Source of the DNA: Chloroflexota bacterium
GTDB taxonomy: Bacteria; Chloroflexota; Anaerolineae; Anaerolineales; Villigracilaceae
Direction of reading: 5' to 3'
Length of the DNA: 64,000 nt
Assembly (NCBI GenBank): GCA_026390015.1
Contig: JAPLGS010000139.1
Coordinates: forward strand, 186,001-250,000
The notes beneath the pieces were generated by a model. That model did no database searches, had not been told where the DNA came from, and saw only the letters and a list, made by a program, of their open reading frames with translations. The position numbers were made by a program, and so were the translations under genes. Positions 15,174-24,100 of the stretch are shown one piece after another. How positions within the stretch are numbered: the stretch's first letter is position 1; each line of letters opens with the position of its first letter.

Positions 15174-16766
15174 ATGCGTATCGTTGATTTTTATCCCTCG
15201 CAGGGAAGTTATTCACCCGGCGAAATTGTCACGTTGTTCATTGAAGTTGAAACACCTGCTCCCAAAAACCTCTCACTCCGAATTTTCATTCAACATCTCG
15301 CCGAACAATCCATCGTTCTCGAACATCAATGTCAAATTAAATCTGGATCTCAAACAATTCAAATTGAATGGGAACCTCCTAAAACACCTGCGGGATATTC
15401 GGCACGTTTGTCGATCGATCCTGACATTCAGGCTTCCACGGCATTCGATGTACTCAAGAGTTGGGCCGATTTTCCCCGCTACGGATTTCTCTCTGACTTT
15501 AGCGCGTCTCGTTCAGATCCTGATGCTACCCTGAAAAAACTGATGCCTTTCCATATAAACGGGCTGCAGTTCTACGACTGGCAATATCGTCACGATCAAC
15601 TATTGGCTCCCACGGAAGAATATATTGACCCGCTCGGGCGCGCCATGTCGCTTGCCATTGTTCGAAAGTTGGTGGACACAGCCCACAGATACGGCATGGC
15701 GGCCATGCCGTATCTCGCAATCTATGCAGCCTCCGCTGATTTTTGGCGTGCGCATCCTGATTGGGCGCTGTATGATGAAGCAGGGAAACCCATTGCCTTT
15801 GGGGAGAATTTCCTCGGCCTGATGGATCCATCAGCCGGCAGTTCCTGGAGTCGTCACCTGCTAAATGAAGGAACCCGCACGTTGAAAGGAATTCCCTTCG
15901 ATGGTCTACATATCGATCAATATGGTGACCCAAAAAAGGCATGGAATGCTGAGCATGAGGGTGTGGATCTACCGCGCGCATTTGCTGGTTTCATCCAATC
16001 CGCTTCTGATCAACATACTGATAAAACGATCCTGTTCAACGCGGTCGGCAACTGGCCGATCGAAACCCTGACGGAATCGGCAGTTGACTTCATGTATATT
16101 GAGGTCTGGCCGCCTGATCTCGAGTATCGCCGTCTTGCTGAGATCGTAGTGAACGCGGTTCGCTTATCCCATGGCAAGGCGGTTGTGATCGCCCATTATC
16201 TACCGGCCGATCGCCCGGCAAATAATCTTTTGGTAGACGCGGTCATCTTAGCCTGCGGCGGTACGCGTATTGAATTGGGCGAGAATGCGCGGCTGCTGTC
16301 CGACCCCTACTTCCCCAAGCATGAAGAACTCTCAGAAGACCTGTATGCAAATTTGAGATTGCTTGCAGATTTCGCTGTCCGCAATGGAGAATGGATAAGA
16401 CCATACACATTATCAGCAGCTGAGAAGGAAGCGTGGTCGAATGGCGAATTAAATCCAAAATTCATATCCATTGACGAAACCATTTTGCCCCTGTTGAGGC
16501 GTCAACCAAACCTGCTGATCCTTCATATGGTTAATTTTTCCAATCTCGATCTCCATCAGCAATGGGATGTGGTTCATTCCGCGCCAACACTACGCCAAAA
16601 TGTTGAAGTAAAGATTAAAATGCAGCGCTCGCCTTCTAAAGTCCTTTGGGATTGCCCCGAACAGCTTGAAGGAACACAAATTATAAATTTTGAATACTCC
16701 GATGGAGTGTTGACTTTCAATATTCCTCAAATCCATATCACAGGGTTGGTTGCCATCCATGAATAA
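15174..16766 (+). CDS. Glycoside hydrolase family 66, dextranase/CITase-like, cytoplasmic
   Basis: A 530-residue protein with an N-terminal beta-sandwich (about 1-95) and a GH66-type barrel beginning at RYGFLSDF. The expected nucleophile Asp is in FDGLHIDQYGD (near 248) and the acid/base Glu in FMYIEVWPPD (near 310). GH66 enzymes cleave or cyclise alpha-1,6-glucan (dextran). There is no signal peptide, whereas family members are usually secreted, so it probably acts on imported isomalto-oligosaccharides. The ATG at 15174 has AAAGG upstream. It overlaps the GH15 gene by eight bases. Confidence 0.85.
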   Translation: MRIVDFYPSQGSYSPGEIVTLFIEVETPAPKNLSLRIFIQHLAEQSIVLEHQCQIKSGSQTIQIEWEPPKTPAGYSARLSIDPDIQASTAFDVLKSWADFPRYGFLSDFSASRSDPDATLKKLMPFHINGLQFYDWQYRHDQLLAPTEEYIDPLGRAMSLAIVRKLVDTAHRYGMAAMPYLAIYAASADFWRAHPDWALYDEAGKPIAFGENFLGLMDPSAGSSWSRHLLNEGTRTLKGIPFDGLHIDQYGDPKKAWNAEHEGVDLPRAFAGFIQSASDQHTDKTILFNAVGNWPIETLTESAVDFMYIEVWPPDLEYRRLAEIVVNAVRLSHGKAVVIAHYLPADRPANNLLVDAVILACGGTRIELGENARLLSDPYFPKHEELSEDLYANLRLLADFAVRNGEWIRPYTLSAAEKEAWSNGELNPKFISIDETILPLLRRQPNLLILHMVNFSNLDLHQQWDVVHSAPTLRQNVEVKIKMQRSPSKVLWDCPEQLEGTQIINFEYSDGVLTFNIPQIHITGLVAIHE

Positions 16767-17883
16767 CCTATATCAACGCAGTATCGAAATTATTCTTGAA
16801 AATCAATCAGAGAGTGGCGGCTATATCGCCAGCCCAAATTTTCCGACCTATCACTATTGCTGGTTCCGCGATGGCTCTTTCATTGCCTATGCAATGGATC
16901 TGGCTGAGCAACACGAAAGCGCGCGTCGTTTTCATCAATGGGTGGCTGATCGCGTAAACGAACGCAGAGATCTGGTGCGCGCCAGCATCCTCAAAGTGCG
17001 TGCTGGCGAAAAATTGAATGAAGCGGACATCCTGCATACCCGCTATCGACTGGATGGTACCGATGGTGAACCCGGCAACTGGCCGAACTTTCAACTGGAT
17101 GGCTTTGGCACATGGCTTTGGGCGCTCAATGAACATCAAAAACAAAACCCTGCAATAAGGCTATCACAAGAGCTACTATCCGCAGCCGATCTTGCGGCTG
17201 ATTATTTAAGCGAACTCTGGATACTCCCCTGCTATGATTGCTGGGAGGAATTCCCAGACAATATTCATCCGCACACGATTGCCGCGATCTACGGCGGACT
17301 TATGGCATATTCCGAATTAACCGGTAAGAGCCATCCATTGGTGACGGATGCCATTCGAGATCAATTGCTTGTCGGTGCGAAACCATTCGGCCACTTTGTG
17401 AAATTTTCTGATTCCTCCGCCGTGGACGCAAGCCTGCTGGCGTTGGCAGTCCCATATGGTGTTGTAGCTCCCGACGATCCGATCATGCTCAAAACCGTGG
17501 AGCAGATTGAAGCGACTATCCTACACGGTGGAGGTCTTCACCGTTACGCCAAGGATTCTTACTACGGCGGTGGAGCCTGGATCCTGCTGACCGCCTGGCT
17601 GGGCTGGTACTACGCGGAATTATCGGCGGCGCGTCCTGACCTGGAAGCAGGGCTCAAACAAAAAATACGAACCTGCCAGACATGGATTGAATCAAGGGCA
17701 GATATGTTGTTTTTACCCGAGCAGATCTCTGAAAATCTTAATTTCCCCACTTATTTTTCAACCTGGATGGATCGCTGGGGCGAGGTTGCTTCGCCATTAT
17801 TATGGTCACATGCCAAATATATAATTTTGCAAGTTAGGACACTGCCTAGGTATTTAAATCCGCAAGATAAAAACATACAATAA
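16759..17883 (+). CDS. Glycoside hydrolase family 15, isomalto-oligosaccharide glucohydrolase-like
   Basis: About 374 residues forming an (alpha/alpha)6-type enzyme. The substrate motif YHYCWFRDGSF is near residue 30, the general acid Glu is in CYDCWEEFPD (near 160), and the general base Glu in FLPEQIS (near 320). The lack of a signal peptide and of an N-terminal domain resembles intracellular GH15 enzymes acting on short alpha-1,6-glucosides. The ATG at 16759 overlaps the GH66 stop; an upstream TTG at 16750 is less likely. It would release glucose from GH66 products. Confidence 0.85.
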   Translation: MNNLYQRSIEIILENQSESGGYIASPNFPTYHYCWFRDGSFIAYAMDLAEQHESARRFHQWVADRVNERRDLVRASILKVRAGEKLNEADILHTRYRLDGTDGEPGNWPNFQLDGFGTWLWALNEHQKQNPAIRLSQELLSAADLAADYLSELWILPCYDCWEEFPDNIHPHTIAAIYGGLMAYSELTGKSHPLVTDAIRDQLLVGAKPFGHFVKFSDSSAVDASLLALAVPYGVVAPDDPIMLKTVEQIEATILHGGGLHRYAKDSYYGGGAWILLTAWLGWYYAELSAARPDLEAGLKQKIRTCQTWIESRADMLFLPEQISENLNFPTYFSTWMDRWGEVASPLLWSHAKYIILQVRTLPRYLNPQDKNIQ

Positions 17884-18125
17884 CTCAAGTTTAATATTAA
17901 GTAATACATACTTGTGCTGACTATTGGTTCATCCGTTCTGTAACAAATTAAACTGCGTACTCACGCTTGAAACAAAGTCGAGACAAATGCCCACTCGCGT
18001 CACAAAAAGAATTGTTTACCTTCTATTTGCCGATGAGCCAAGTCGCCAGCAAAGGCGGATAGCTGTCGCTCCTACCTGGACTGATGAAATGAGGCTCAGG
18101 CAGGAACTGGAAACTGATCTCATTT
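17884..18125. other. Noncoding decayed mobile DNA
   Basis: No gene is seen. The stretch holds AAAGTCGAGACAAAT then CCCACT (17974-17994, also at 9610-9632) and the fifth copy of the dispersed repeat at 18021-18054. It separates the GH15 gene from the transposase remnant. Confidence 0.6.
18021..18054 (+). repeat. Dispersed repeat, copy 5
   Basis: Core GATGAGCCAAGTCGCCAGCA, preceded by TATTTGCC. It lies next to the transposase remnant and, like copy 1, has GTCGAGACAAAT about 45-60 bases upstream. Confidence 0.65.
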
Positions 18126-18850
18126 TTATTCCTGCAATTTAGCGAAGGCGAACACTTGGCGACGCTTGGATTGAACCGTCTCTCCGAGCGTTTCCTGGCA
18201 CCAAAGCTCAACTTGTTTTGTGGGAACAGTTTCCAGGGCCGTTTGGATCACTGCGTTGGTGGTAGGCAGAATTTTTCGACACCTGCGTTCAAATCCGTCC
18301 CATGATCGCTGAGGATTGCGCGCGGAATACCCGTTTTGGCTGCTGCCTGTTCCAGTTGCTGATAAAACACCTCGCCGTTGGATTTTTTGACCGGCGCCAG
18401 TTCAATCGGTTCCACATCCGCCGATGACTGATACAGTCATCGGCGGATGGCAAATCACATAAGCGCGCACCCAAAATCACCAGACACTTGTCATCTCCCC
18501 ATTGCCCCGTGTGATCCACGATCCAGACCCAATCCTTTGCCTGAACTTTGGGACGCATCAATTTGTAATATCCCAGCTGTGGCAACCATAAGCGACCCGC
18601 AAACCAACTCGGACAAGCTTGTGGTATATGGAGTGCGTCGAAAATAACTTGCATCGATCAACGCGTACCTCGGTCGGTTCCGATACGCCACCTAGCCGAC
18701 AAATCTCCTGATGTGCTATCCCCTGGCTTTTGAGATAGAGCGCCTCCATCTTTTTTTGGACTTTGGGTTCTGGGTGATGATTGCGTTCATATTCAAGTGC
18801 ATCAATTTCTTCGGGCGTGAATTCGATTTTAATTATTGTAAGCCTCTCAG
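18126..18850 (-). pseudogene. Decayed transposase, several frames
   Basis: Fragments on the minus strand spell a broken transposase. An IS630-like HTH start (FTPEEIDALEYERNH, about 18830-18710) is followed in another frame by AKDWVWIVDHTGQWG and CLVILGARLCDLP (about 18540-18460), then VFYQQLEQA and AILSDHGTDLNAG (about 18380-18280), and finally VELWCQETLGETV to a stop at 18126. Catalytic-type Asp residues are visible in WIVDHT and LSDHGTD. Stops, frameshifts and at least one internal deletion make it non-functional. The HTH and the DDE part may come from different elements. Confidence 0.8.
18415..18449. repeat. 15-bp perfect inverted repeat within the transposase remnant
   Basis: CATCCGCCGATGACT, five bases GATAC, then the exact complement AGTCATCGGCGGATG. 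It interrupts the transposase reading between CDLPSAD and DVEPIEL, probably as a local inverted duplication. Confidence 0.85.
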
Positions 18851-19072
18851 CGATTGAATACTTCAAAGCCAGAATATCCGAATTCAGCCAAAAATAAAAG
18901 TAAATAAACCACTTTTGCAGAGATGACAACTGACCAGCAAACAAAAAATGGGAGCACATACTTACCATCTGACTCTGGAAAAGATTAGCAAAGTGGAGTC
19001 AGACACACGGTTGCACAATAAAAATCAACCTTCCACGGGCTATTTCGTTTATCACGTACTTGAAAAATATTC

Positions 19073-19813
19073 TTAATGAGAAGATTTGTTATTTTTCCCT
19101 CTTAACAGATACGTTGTTGTGAAAACATAAAAGTACCAACGCAAATAAGCAGGTGCCCATCGAAGCACTCGAAAGCGACTGACCCCCTTATTACGTTCAA
19201 ACCACTTCGCTGGCAATTCTGTCACCTGCAAACCCAAACGATGACATTTAGCCAGTAATTCAAGGCTGTACGTAAACCCATCTTTTGAATCAATATTAAC
19301 TTGTCTTAGCAATTTCCGCGAGAATAAACGAAAAGCATTTGTTGCGTCATGAGAGGGTAATCGAGCAAAATGATAAAGTGAAAACGACACCGCCCGAACA
19401 AGAATAGCCTTGGGCCACGGACAATTGACCATTGAACCACCGTGAATGAAACGACTGGCGCATACTATTTCGTTTCCCTGCCAAAACAAATCCACCATTT
19501 TATCAATTACCCCTGCGTTGTAATCATCATCAGCCATATAGGAAATCACAGCTGGGGCATCGCTATAATTAAAACCAGTCATTACGGCGCCATGAGCAAA
19601 TCTGCCTTTATTTTTTACGCGTACGATCTCAAAACGGCTTTGGATATTATCCAAAACACGTAGTGTTTCATCTTCATCATAATCATAGCAAATTAATATA
19701 CGAATGCGAGTCTGCACCTCGCGTTCAAATACTTCAAGCAGGTGAACGATATTTTCACCCTCGTTATAGACCGGAATTACGACATCTATATATTGTTCTG
19801 TAAAAATAGTCAT
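19073..19813 (-). CDS. Glycosyltransferase family 2
   Basis: About 246 residues starting MTIFTEQYIDVVIPVYNEGE, a GT-A fold with the nucleotide-binding YNEGE loop and a metal motif in MADDDYNAG near residue 100. It ends with a basic, weakly hydrophobic tail. It probably adds a sugar to a lipid carrier or a growing glycan. The ATG at 19813 overlaps the stop of the upstream methyltransferase (TAATG); a longer reading to 19861 would extend into that gene. It is the last gene of a four-gene operon. Confidence 0.88.
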   Translation of the reverse strand: MTIFTEQYIDVVIPVYNEGENIVHLLEVFEREVQTRIRILICYDYDEDETLRVLDNIQSRFEIVRVKNKGRFAHGAVMTGFNYSDAPAVISYMADDDYNAGVIDKMVDLFWQGNEIVCASRFIHGGSMVNCPWPKAILVRAVSFSLYHFARLPSHDATNAFRLFSRKLLRQVNIDSKDGFTYSLELLAKCHRLGLQVTELPAKWFERNKGVSRFRVLRWAPAYLRWYFYVFTTTYLLRGKNNKSSH

Positions 19814-20460
19814 TATGGTTTTTGACTTAGAATAAAAGACTGTTGCCCAAATAAGCGCCAAACTAATCTGAGGCGTAAATACAACTGGATTAAGAAAAGC
19901 GATTTTGGCAAACGGCTTTTAGTAGTGTATGGGAGAAAACGATCAATGACTTCCAGTATTTCAAACCCGTTGATCTCCAGTCCTTCAACAAAGGCACGAT
20001 CATCAATAGGAGTTATGTGATCAAAGAACATCCAGTAGTCCCCGGCGCAAAAACGGATGTTGGGTTGTAAAACCATAAACCTGCCATTGGGTACCAATAT
20101 CCGGTATACCTCACCAAAGGTTGCGATAATTTCATTGCGAGTGAGGTGTTCAAATAAATTACTGGCAAAGACCAAATCTACTGAGCCATCAGGAACAGCG
20201 CTCATCAAACTGACGCTGCTTAGCACTATATTGATATCTGGGGCGGCATAGTCCTTGATATCCGGGTTGATATCCAATGCTGTTTTGCGTTCTGCCCGAA
20301 TGTTATTGATGAATTCGCAATACCCAGCGCCTAATTCGAGCACATGACAACTGCTGGCAACATATCTTTGAAAGAAGTTTCGGCATAAAATTTTCCACAT
20401 CTCATTGCGAAAATGTAAATCGGGGGTAAAACGGCGGGCATAAATGCTTTGTACATCCAT
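19813..20460 (-). CDS. Class I SAM-dependent methyltransferase
   Basis: A 215-residue Rossmann methyltransferase with motif I VLELGAGYCEF near residue 42, an acidic ALDINPDIKDY loop and DLVFASNLFEHL, as in UbiE/type 11 methyltransferases. Within a nucleotide-sugar/glycosyltransferase operon it probably methylates a sugar or a lipid-linked intermediate (inference). Its ATG overlaps the epimerase stop by one base (TAATG), and its own stop overlaps the glycosyltransferase start. Confidence 0.85.
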   Translation of the reverse strand: MDVQSIYARRFTPDLHFRNEMWKILCRNFFQRYVASSCHVLELGAGYCEFINNIRAERKTALDINPDIKDYAAPDINIVLSSVSLMSAVPDGSVDLVFASNLFEHLTRNEIIATFGEVYRILVPNGRFMVLQPNIRFCAGDYWMFFDHITPIDDRAFVEGLEINGFEILEVIDRFLPYTTKSRLPKSLFLIQLYLRLRLVWRLFGQQSFILSQKP

Positions 20461-21479
20461 TAAATACCTCCATTTTCAATTTGCTCTTTTACCCATGGGA
20501 TAATTTCATCAAGCGCATCGCTCAGGGAAGTCTTGGCTTCAAAACCTAATAATTGTTTTGCTTTCTCAACAGAGGGTACACGCTTCCCAACATCATACTT
20601 AAAAGGAGGATCGCTGATATAACGAAATAGGAGAGGCCCGTTAACTTTTCTCCAGATAAGTTCGGCTAATTCAAGCACGGTGGTCGAAACGGAGGTTGAA
20701 AGATTGAAATCTTCGTTATAACCCTTTTCACTTTCTAAACAAATTCGAATTCCCTCTGCCAGATCGCCGCCATATGTATAGTGGCGAATCTGACTTCCGT
20801 TACCCAAAATGTGTAGCGGATTCTGACCTTTAACTATTTTTTGGACAAGATCAGGAACAACATGGCTCATGGCAAGATTGACATTTCCTGAAAGGATCAC
20901 TTTATCGCTAACAGCGCGTTTTTCACCGACCCCAATACAATTAAATGGGCGAATAATCGTATAAGGAAGTTGATATTGTTCCCATGCTCCTTTCGCAAAA
21001 TATTCTGTTGCCAATTTCTGAAATCCGTATGTTGAAAGCGGTGACGGATATTTGAGTTGATCGCCCTCTTCCGTGGGAAAGTGATCCACACATTCAAAAA
21101 CCATCGAAGAAGAAATAACGTTTATCTTCTTTAGGTGCTTTTTTTTGAATGCCCAAATAGCGGCGTCAAATGTAGATGCTGTGATCCGTTCGTTTTCGGC
21201 CAGTAAATCATAGGCGTATTCATGAAACATGGAAATTCCACCAATGATAGCCGCAAGCGCAATGACCTGATCGCAATCTTCAATAATATCCTTCATCAAA
21301 CCAATATCTTTAGCGTCACCCTCCACAAAATGATAATTAGGATGATGATCGTAGCTTTTTACAACCCTGCCATATTTGGAATAATTATCAATCCCATAGA
21401 CAATATGTCCTCGGTTAAGCATTTCTTCAACAAGATAACCGGCGATAAAACCAGCTGAACCGGTAATTAGAATTTTCAT
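20460..21479 (-). CDS. NAD-dependent epimerase/dehydratase, extended SDR
   Basis: A 339-residue extended short-chain dehydrogenase with the NAD motif GSAGFIAGYLVE at the N-terminus and the catalytic pair in YGFQKLATEYF (Tyr and Lys). It acts on a nucleotide sugar, most likely epimerising or modifying a UDP- or GDP-hexose. Upstream lies a nucleotide-sugar 6-dehydrogenase, so the product may be a uronic-acid-derived sugar. The exact substrate is not clear. Confidence 0.88.
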   Translation of the reverse strand: MKILITGSAGFIAGYLVEEMLNRGHIVYGIDNYSKYGRVVKSYDHHPNYHFVEGDAKDIGLMKDIIEDCDQVIALAAIIGGISMFHEYAYDLLAENERITASTFDAAIWAFKKKHLKKINVISSSMVFECVDHFPTEEGDQLKYPSPLSTYGFQKLATEYFAKGAWEQYQLPYTIIRPFNCIGVGEKRAVSDKVILSGNVNLAMSHVVPDLVQKIVKGQNPLHILGNGSQIRHYTYGGDLAEGIRICLESEKGYNEDFNLSTSVSTTVLELAELIWRKVNGPLLFRYISDPPFKYDVGKRVPSVEKAKQLLGFEAKTSLSDALDEIIPWVKEQIENGGI

Positions 21480-21490
21480 TTTATGATTCC

Positions 21491-22690
21491 TTAAAAAAGC
21501 GTCCCATTACCCAGAAAGCCCCAAATATCTACAATTGGCTTCCCTTTTGTTTCAAGGTGTTCATATTGTTTATGAGGTACACATAATATCAATACATCAC
21601 TTTGGTCGACAACTTCAGCCAGCGGCATCAAATCATGATCAGAGGTTACATATGGGTCTGTTGTAATTACTTTTTTTGCCTTGAATGTCAATACTTTTTT
21701 CATTTTATAACTAAGCGAAGCGCGGGCATCATCATTATTAGGTTTAAATGCCATGCCCAACAGGCCAATCGTCGTGTTCTTTAAATCATATTTCGACCCC
21801 AATCGATCAGTAATGAAAAGAACGAGTCCCTCATTCACATTCATGGCGGCCTGACCAAGAAAAAATTCGTTCTTTGCAAAAGAATTTAACTGCATTGTAT
21901 CCTTAAACAAGCATGGGCCTGCGGAAAATCCGGCGCCGACCAGCCCATCAAGGCGTGGGTAATGATATTTGACCCCATCCATTACACGCTCATAATCTAC
22001 TCCAGCAGATGTCGTGATCATATAGAATTGGTTGGCAATGGCAAATGTGATGTAACGATAGGCATTTGAAAACAATTTAGAAAACTCGCCCTCCAATGGT
22101 GTAAGACGGACAATTTCAACGCCGATGAGATTGAATAAATCAGATGCCGCCTGTTCAGCTTCAGGGGTTATTCCGCAGACGATCTGCGGAAGGTTTAATA
22201 TTTCCTCGATTGCTTTGCCCTGTACTACCCGTTCAGGGCAAAATGAAATTAATGGTATTTTGCCCTTCGATTTCAGCCATTGTGCAAGCCAATCCGTTGT
22301 GCCAGGGAAAACTGTCGAGCGTAAGATAAGAAGTTGATCTTCATTCAAAAAGGGAAGAATTTTTTCGAATGCGGCGGTGATTATTTTGAATTCCGGATTC
22401 AAAAACTCATCCACTGGCGTACCGATCGTGATGACGATATTCTTTGATTGTGAAACAATCTGCGCATCGTTGGAAAGAGTTAGTTTTTTGGCTGCCAATG
22501 CCTTTTTTAGTAAAAGCTCCGCCCCATCTTCCATAAACGGGACAATGCCTTTTCCGATTGTGTCCAACGCGACCTGGTTAATATCATAGACGGCCACATT
22601 AAATCCTTTTTCAGCAAAAACCAAAGCAAAGGGCAATCCAATGTGCCCTGCCCCGCCTACTACACATATATCATGAATAAAATCTTTCAT
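21491..22690 (-). CDS. Nucleotide-sugar 6-dehydrogenase (UDP-Glc/UDP-ManNAc type)
   Basis: About 399 residues: N-terminal NAD domain (ICVVGGAGHIGLPFALVF), the central helix region, catalytic Cys in GAGFSAGPCLFKDT near residue 259, and the C-terminal UDP-binding domain. It performs the double oxidation of a nucleotide hexose to the uronate. The ATG at 22690 follows GTGAGGAAAGTA, a better start than the GTG at 22702. It is the first gene of the minus-strand glycan operon. Confidence 0.88.
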   Translation of the reverse strand: MKDFIHDICVVGGAGHIGLPFALVFAEKGFNVAVYDINQVALDTIGKGIVPFMEDGAELLLKKALAAKKLTLSNDAQIVSQSKNIVITIGTPVDEFLNPEFKIITAAFEKILPFLNEDQLLILRSTVFPGTTDWLAQWLKSKGKIPLISFCPERVVQGKAIEEILNLPQIVCGITPEAEQAASDLFNLIGVEIVRLTPLEGEFSKLFSNAYRYITFAIANQFYMITTSAGVDYERVMDGVKYHYPRLDGLVGAGFSAGPCLFKDTMQLNSFAKNEFFLGQAAMNVNEGLVLFITDRLGSKYDLKNTTIGLLGMAFKPNNDDARASLSYKMKKVLTFKAKKVITTDPYVTSDHDLMPLAEVVDQSDVLILCVPHKQYEHLETKGKPIVDIWGFLGNGTLF

Positions 22691-22930
22691 TACTTTCCTC
22701 ACTCAATGTTAAATTTGATAAACAGCCGTCGTGACTTCTGCGTTGAATATAATCCAGCGAGAATCTACACTTGTCCTTATAAGTAATTTGAAACTTGCCC
22801 GAACGCCCATGTGTTGAATAAGGCTTCGACACAGTGAATCGCAAATCCGGCCAAACTGATTATAACAAGGTACGACTTCCATCACTCCAAGCGTTATAAT
22901 CTTGAGCATCAACTGAATTGGAGATCACAA

Positions 22931-24100
22931 ATGACAGAACTTCCCATTTACCCTCTTACAGACGAACATAAAATGCTGCGTGACGCGGCGCGTGATTTCG
23001 CTCAAAAAGAGATCGCGCCTATTGCGGCTGAGCTGGATGAAAGCGGAGAATTTCCACACGCAACGATGAAAAAAATGGGAACGCTTGGCTTCATGGGAAT
23101 CGAAGTCCCCGAAGATTATGGCGGCGCCGGCATGGATGCTCTCTCCTATGTCCTGGCTTTGGAAGAGATCTGCAAAGTGGATGCCTCACACGGCGTGATC
23201 ATGTCTGTCAACAACTCGTTGTATTGTCACGGCATTTTGAAATTCGGGACGGAGGAACAGAAGAAAAAATTCATCACCCCGATCGCAACCGGAAAATCCA
23301 TCGGCGGATATTCGCTAACCGAACCGCAAAGCGGATCAGACGCGGGAACCATGAAAAGTAAAGCCACACGCGACGGCGATTTTTATATCTTGAACGGGCG
23401 CAAGTCCTGGGTCACCAGCGGCCCGGTGGCTGATTACTTCGTCGTCTTTATGATGACCGATCCCGACAAAAAACAAAAAGGCGTCAGCGCGTTTCTGGTG
23501 GAAGGAAATACAAAAGGATTAACTCGCGGGAAGAAGGAACCCAAACTCGGCATCCGCGCTTCCTCAACGAGTGAATTATTATTTGAAGACTGCCGCATCC
23601 CGGTTGAGAATCGACTCGGCGCGGATGGCGATGGCTTCAAGATCGCCATGACCGTTTTGGATGCAGGCCGCATCGGAATTGCAACGCAAGCGCTCGGAAT
23701 TGCCGAAGCGGCTTACGAAGCGGCGCGCCAATATGCGGGTCAGCGCGAAGCATTTGGTCAACCGATCGGCGCATTCCAGGGGACAGGTTTCAAGATCGCA
23801 GATATGAAGACGCGCATCGAAGCATCACGTCTGTTAATTTACAATGCCGCCATTGCAAAAGAAAATTCAAAAACAACGGGCGGACGTTATTCGCTGGAAG
23901 CATCGATGGCAAAATTATTCGCCTCTGAAACCGCCATGTTCGTTACACATCAATCTGTGCAAATTCACGGCGGTATGGGCTACAGCAAGGAATTGCCCGT
24001 GGAAAGGTATTTCCGCGATGCAAAAATTACGGAAATTTATGAGGGCACAAGTGAAATACAGCGGCTGGTAATCTCGCGCAGTGAATTGGGAATGAAATAA
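22931..24100 (+). CDS. Acyl-CoA dehydrogenase, short-chain/butyryl-CoA type
   Basis: A 389-residue flavoprotein with the signatures GGYSLTEPQSGSDAGTM and the C-terminal QIHGGMGYSKELPVERYF. The catalytic Glu is in ITEIYEGTSEIQR. It oxidises a short or branched acyl-CoA to the enoyl-CoA in fatty-acid or branched-amino-acid breakdown. The ATG has TTGGAGATCACAA upstream, and a TATAAT lies at 22895-22900. The next gene begins immediately after its stop even though the products look unrelated. Confidence 0.95.
   Translation: MTELPIYPLTDEHKMLRDAARDFAQKEIAPIAAELDESGEFPHATMKKMGTLGFMGIEVPEDYGGAGMDALSYVLALEEICKVDASHGVIMSVNNSLYCHGILKFGTEEQKKKFITPIATGKSIGGYSLTEPQSGSDAGTMKSKATRDGDFYILNGRKSWVTSGPVADYFVVFMMTDPDKKQKGVSAFLVEGNTKGLTRGKKEPKLGIRASSTSELLFEDCRIPVENRLGADGDGFKIAMTVLDAGRIGIATQALGIAEAAYEAARQYAGQREAFGQPIGAFQGTGFKIADMKTRIEASRLLIYNAAIAKENSKTTGGRYSLEASMAKLFASETAMFVTHQSVQIHGGMGYSKELPVERYFRDAKITEIYEGTSEIQRLVISRSELGMK

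Noticed and set aside
17924-18142. A plus-strand open frame as a gene
   Set aside because: It overlaps the decayed transposase end and the dispersed repeat and shows no recognisable protein features.
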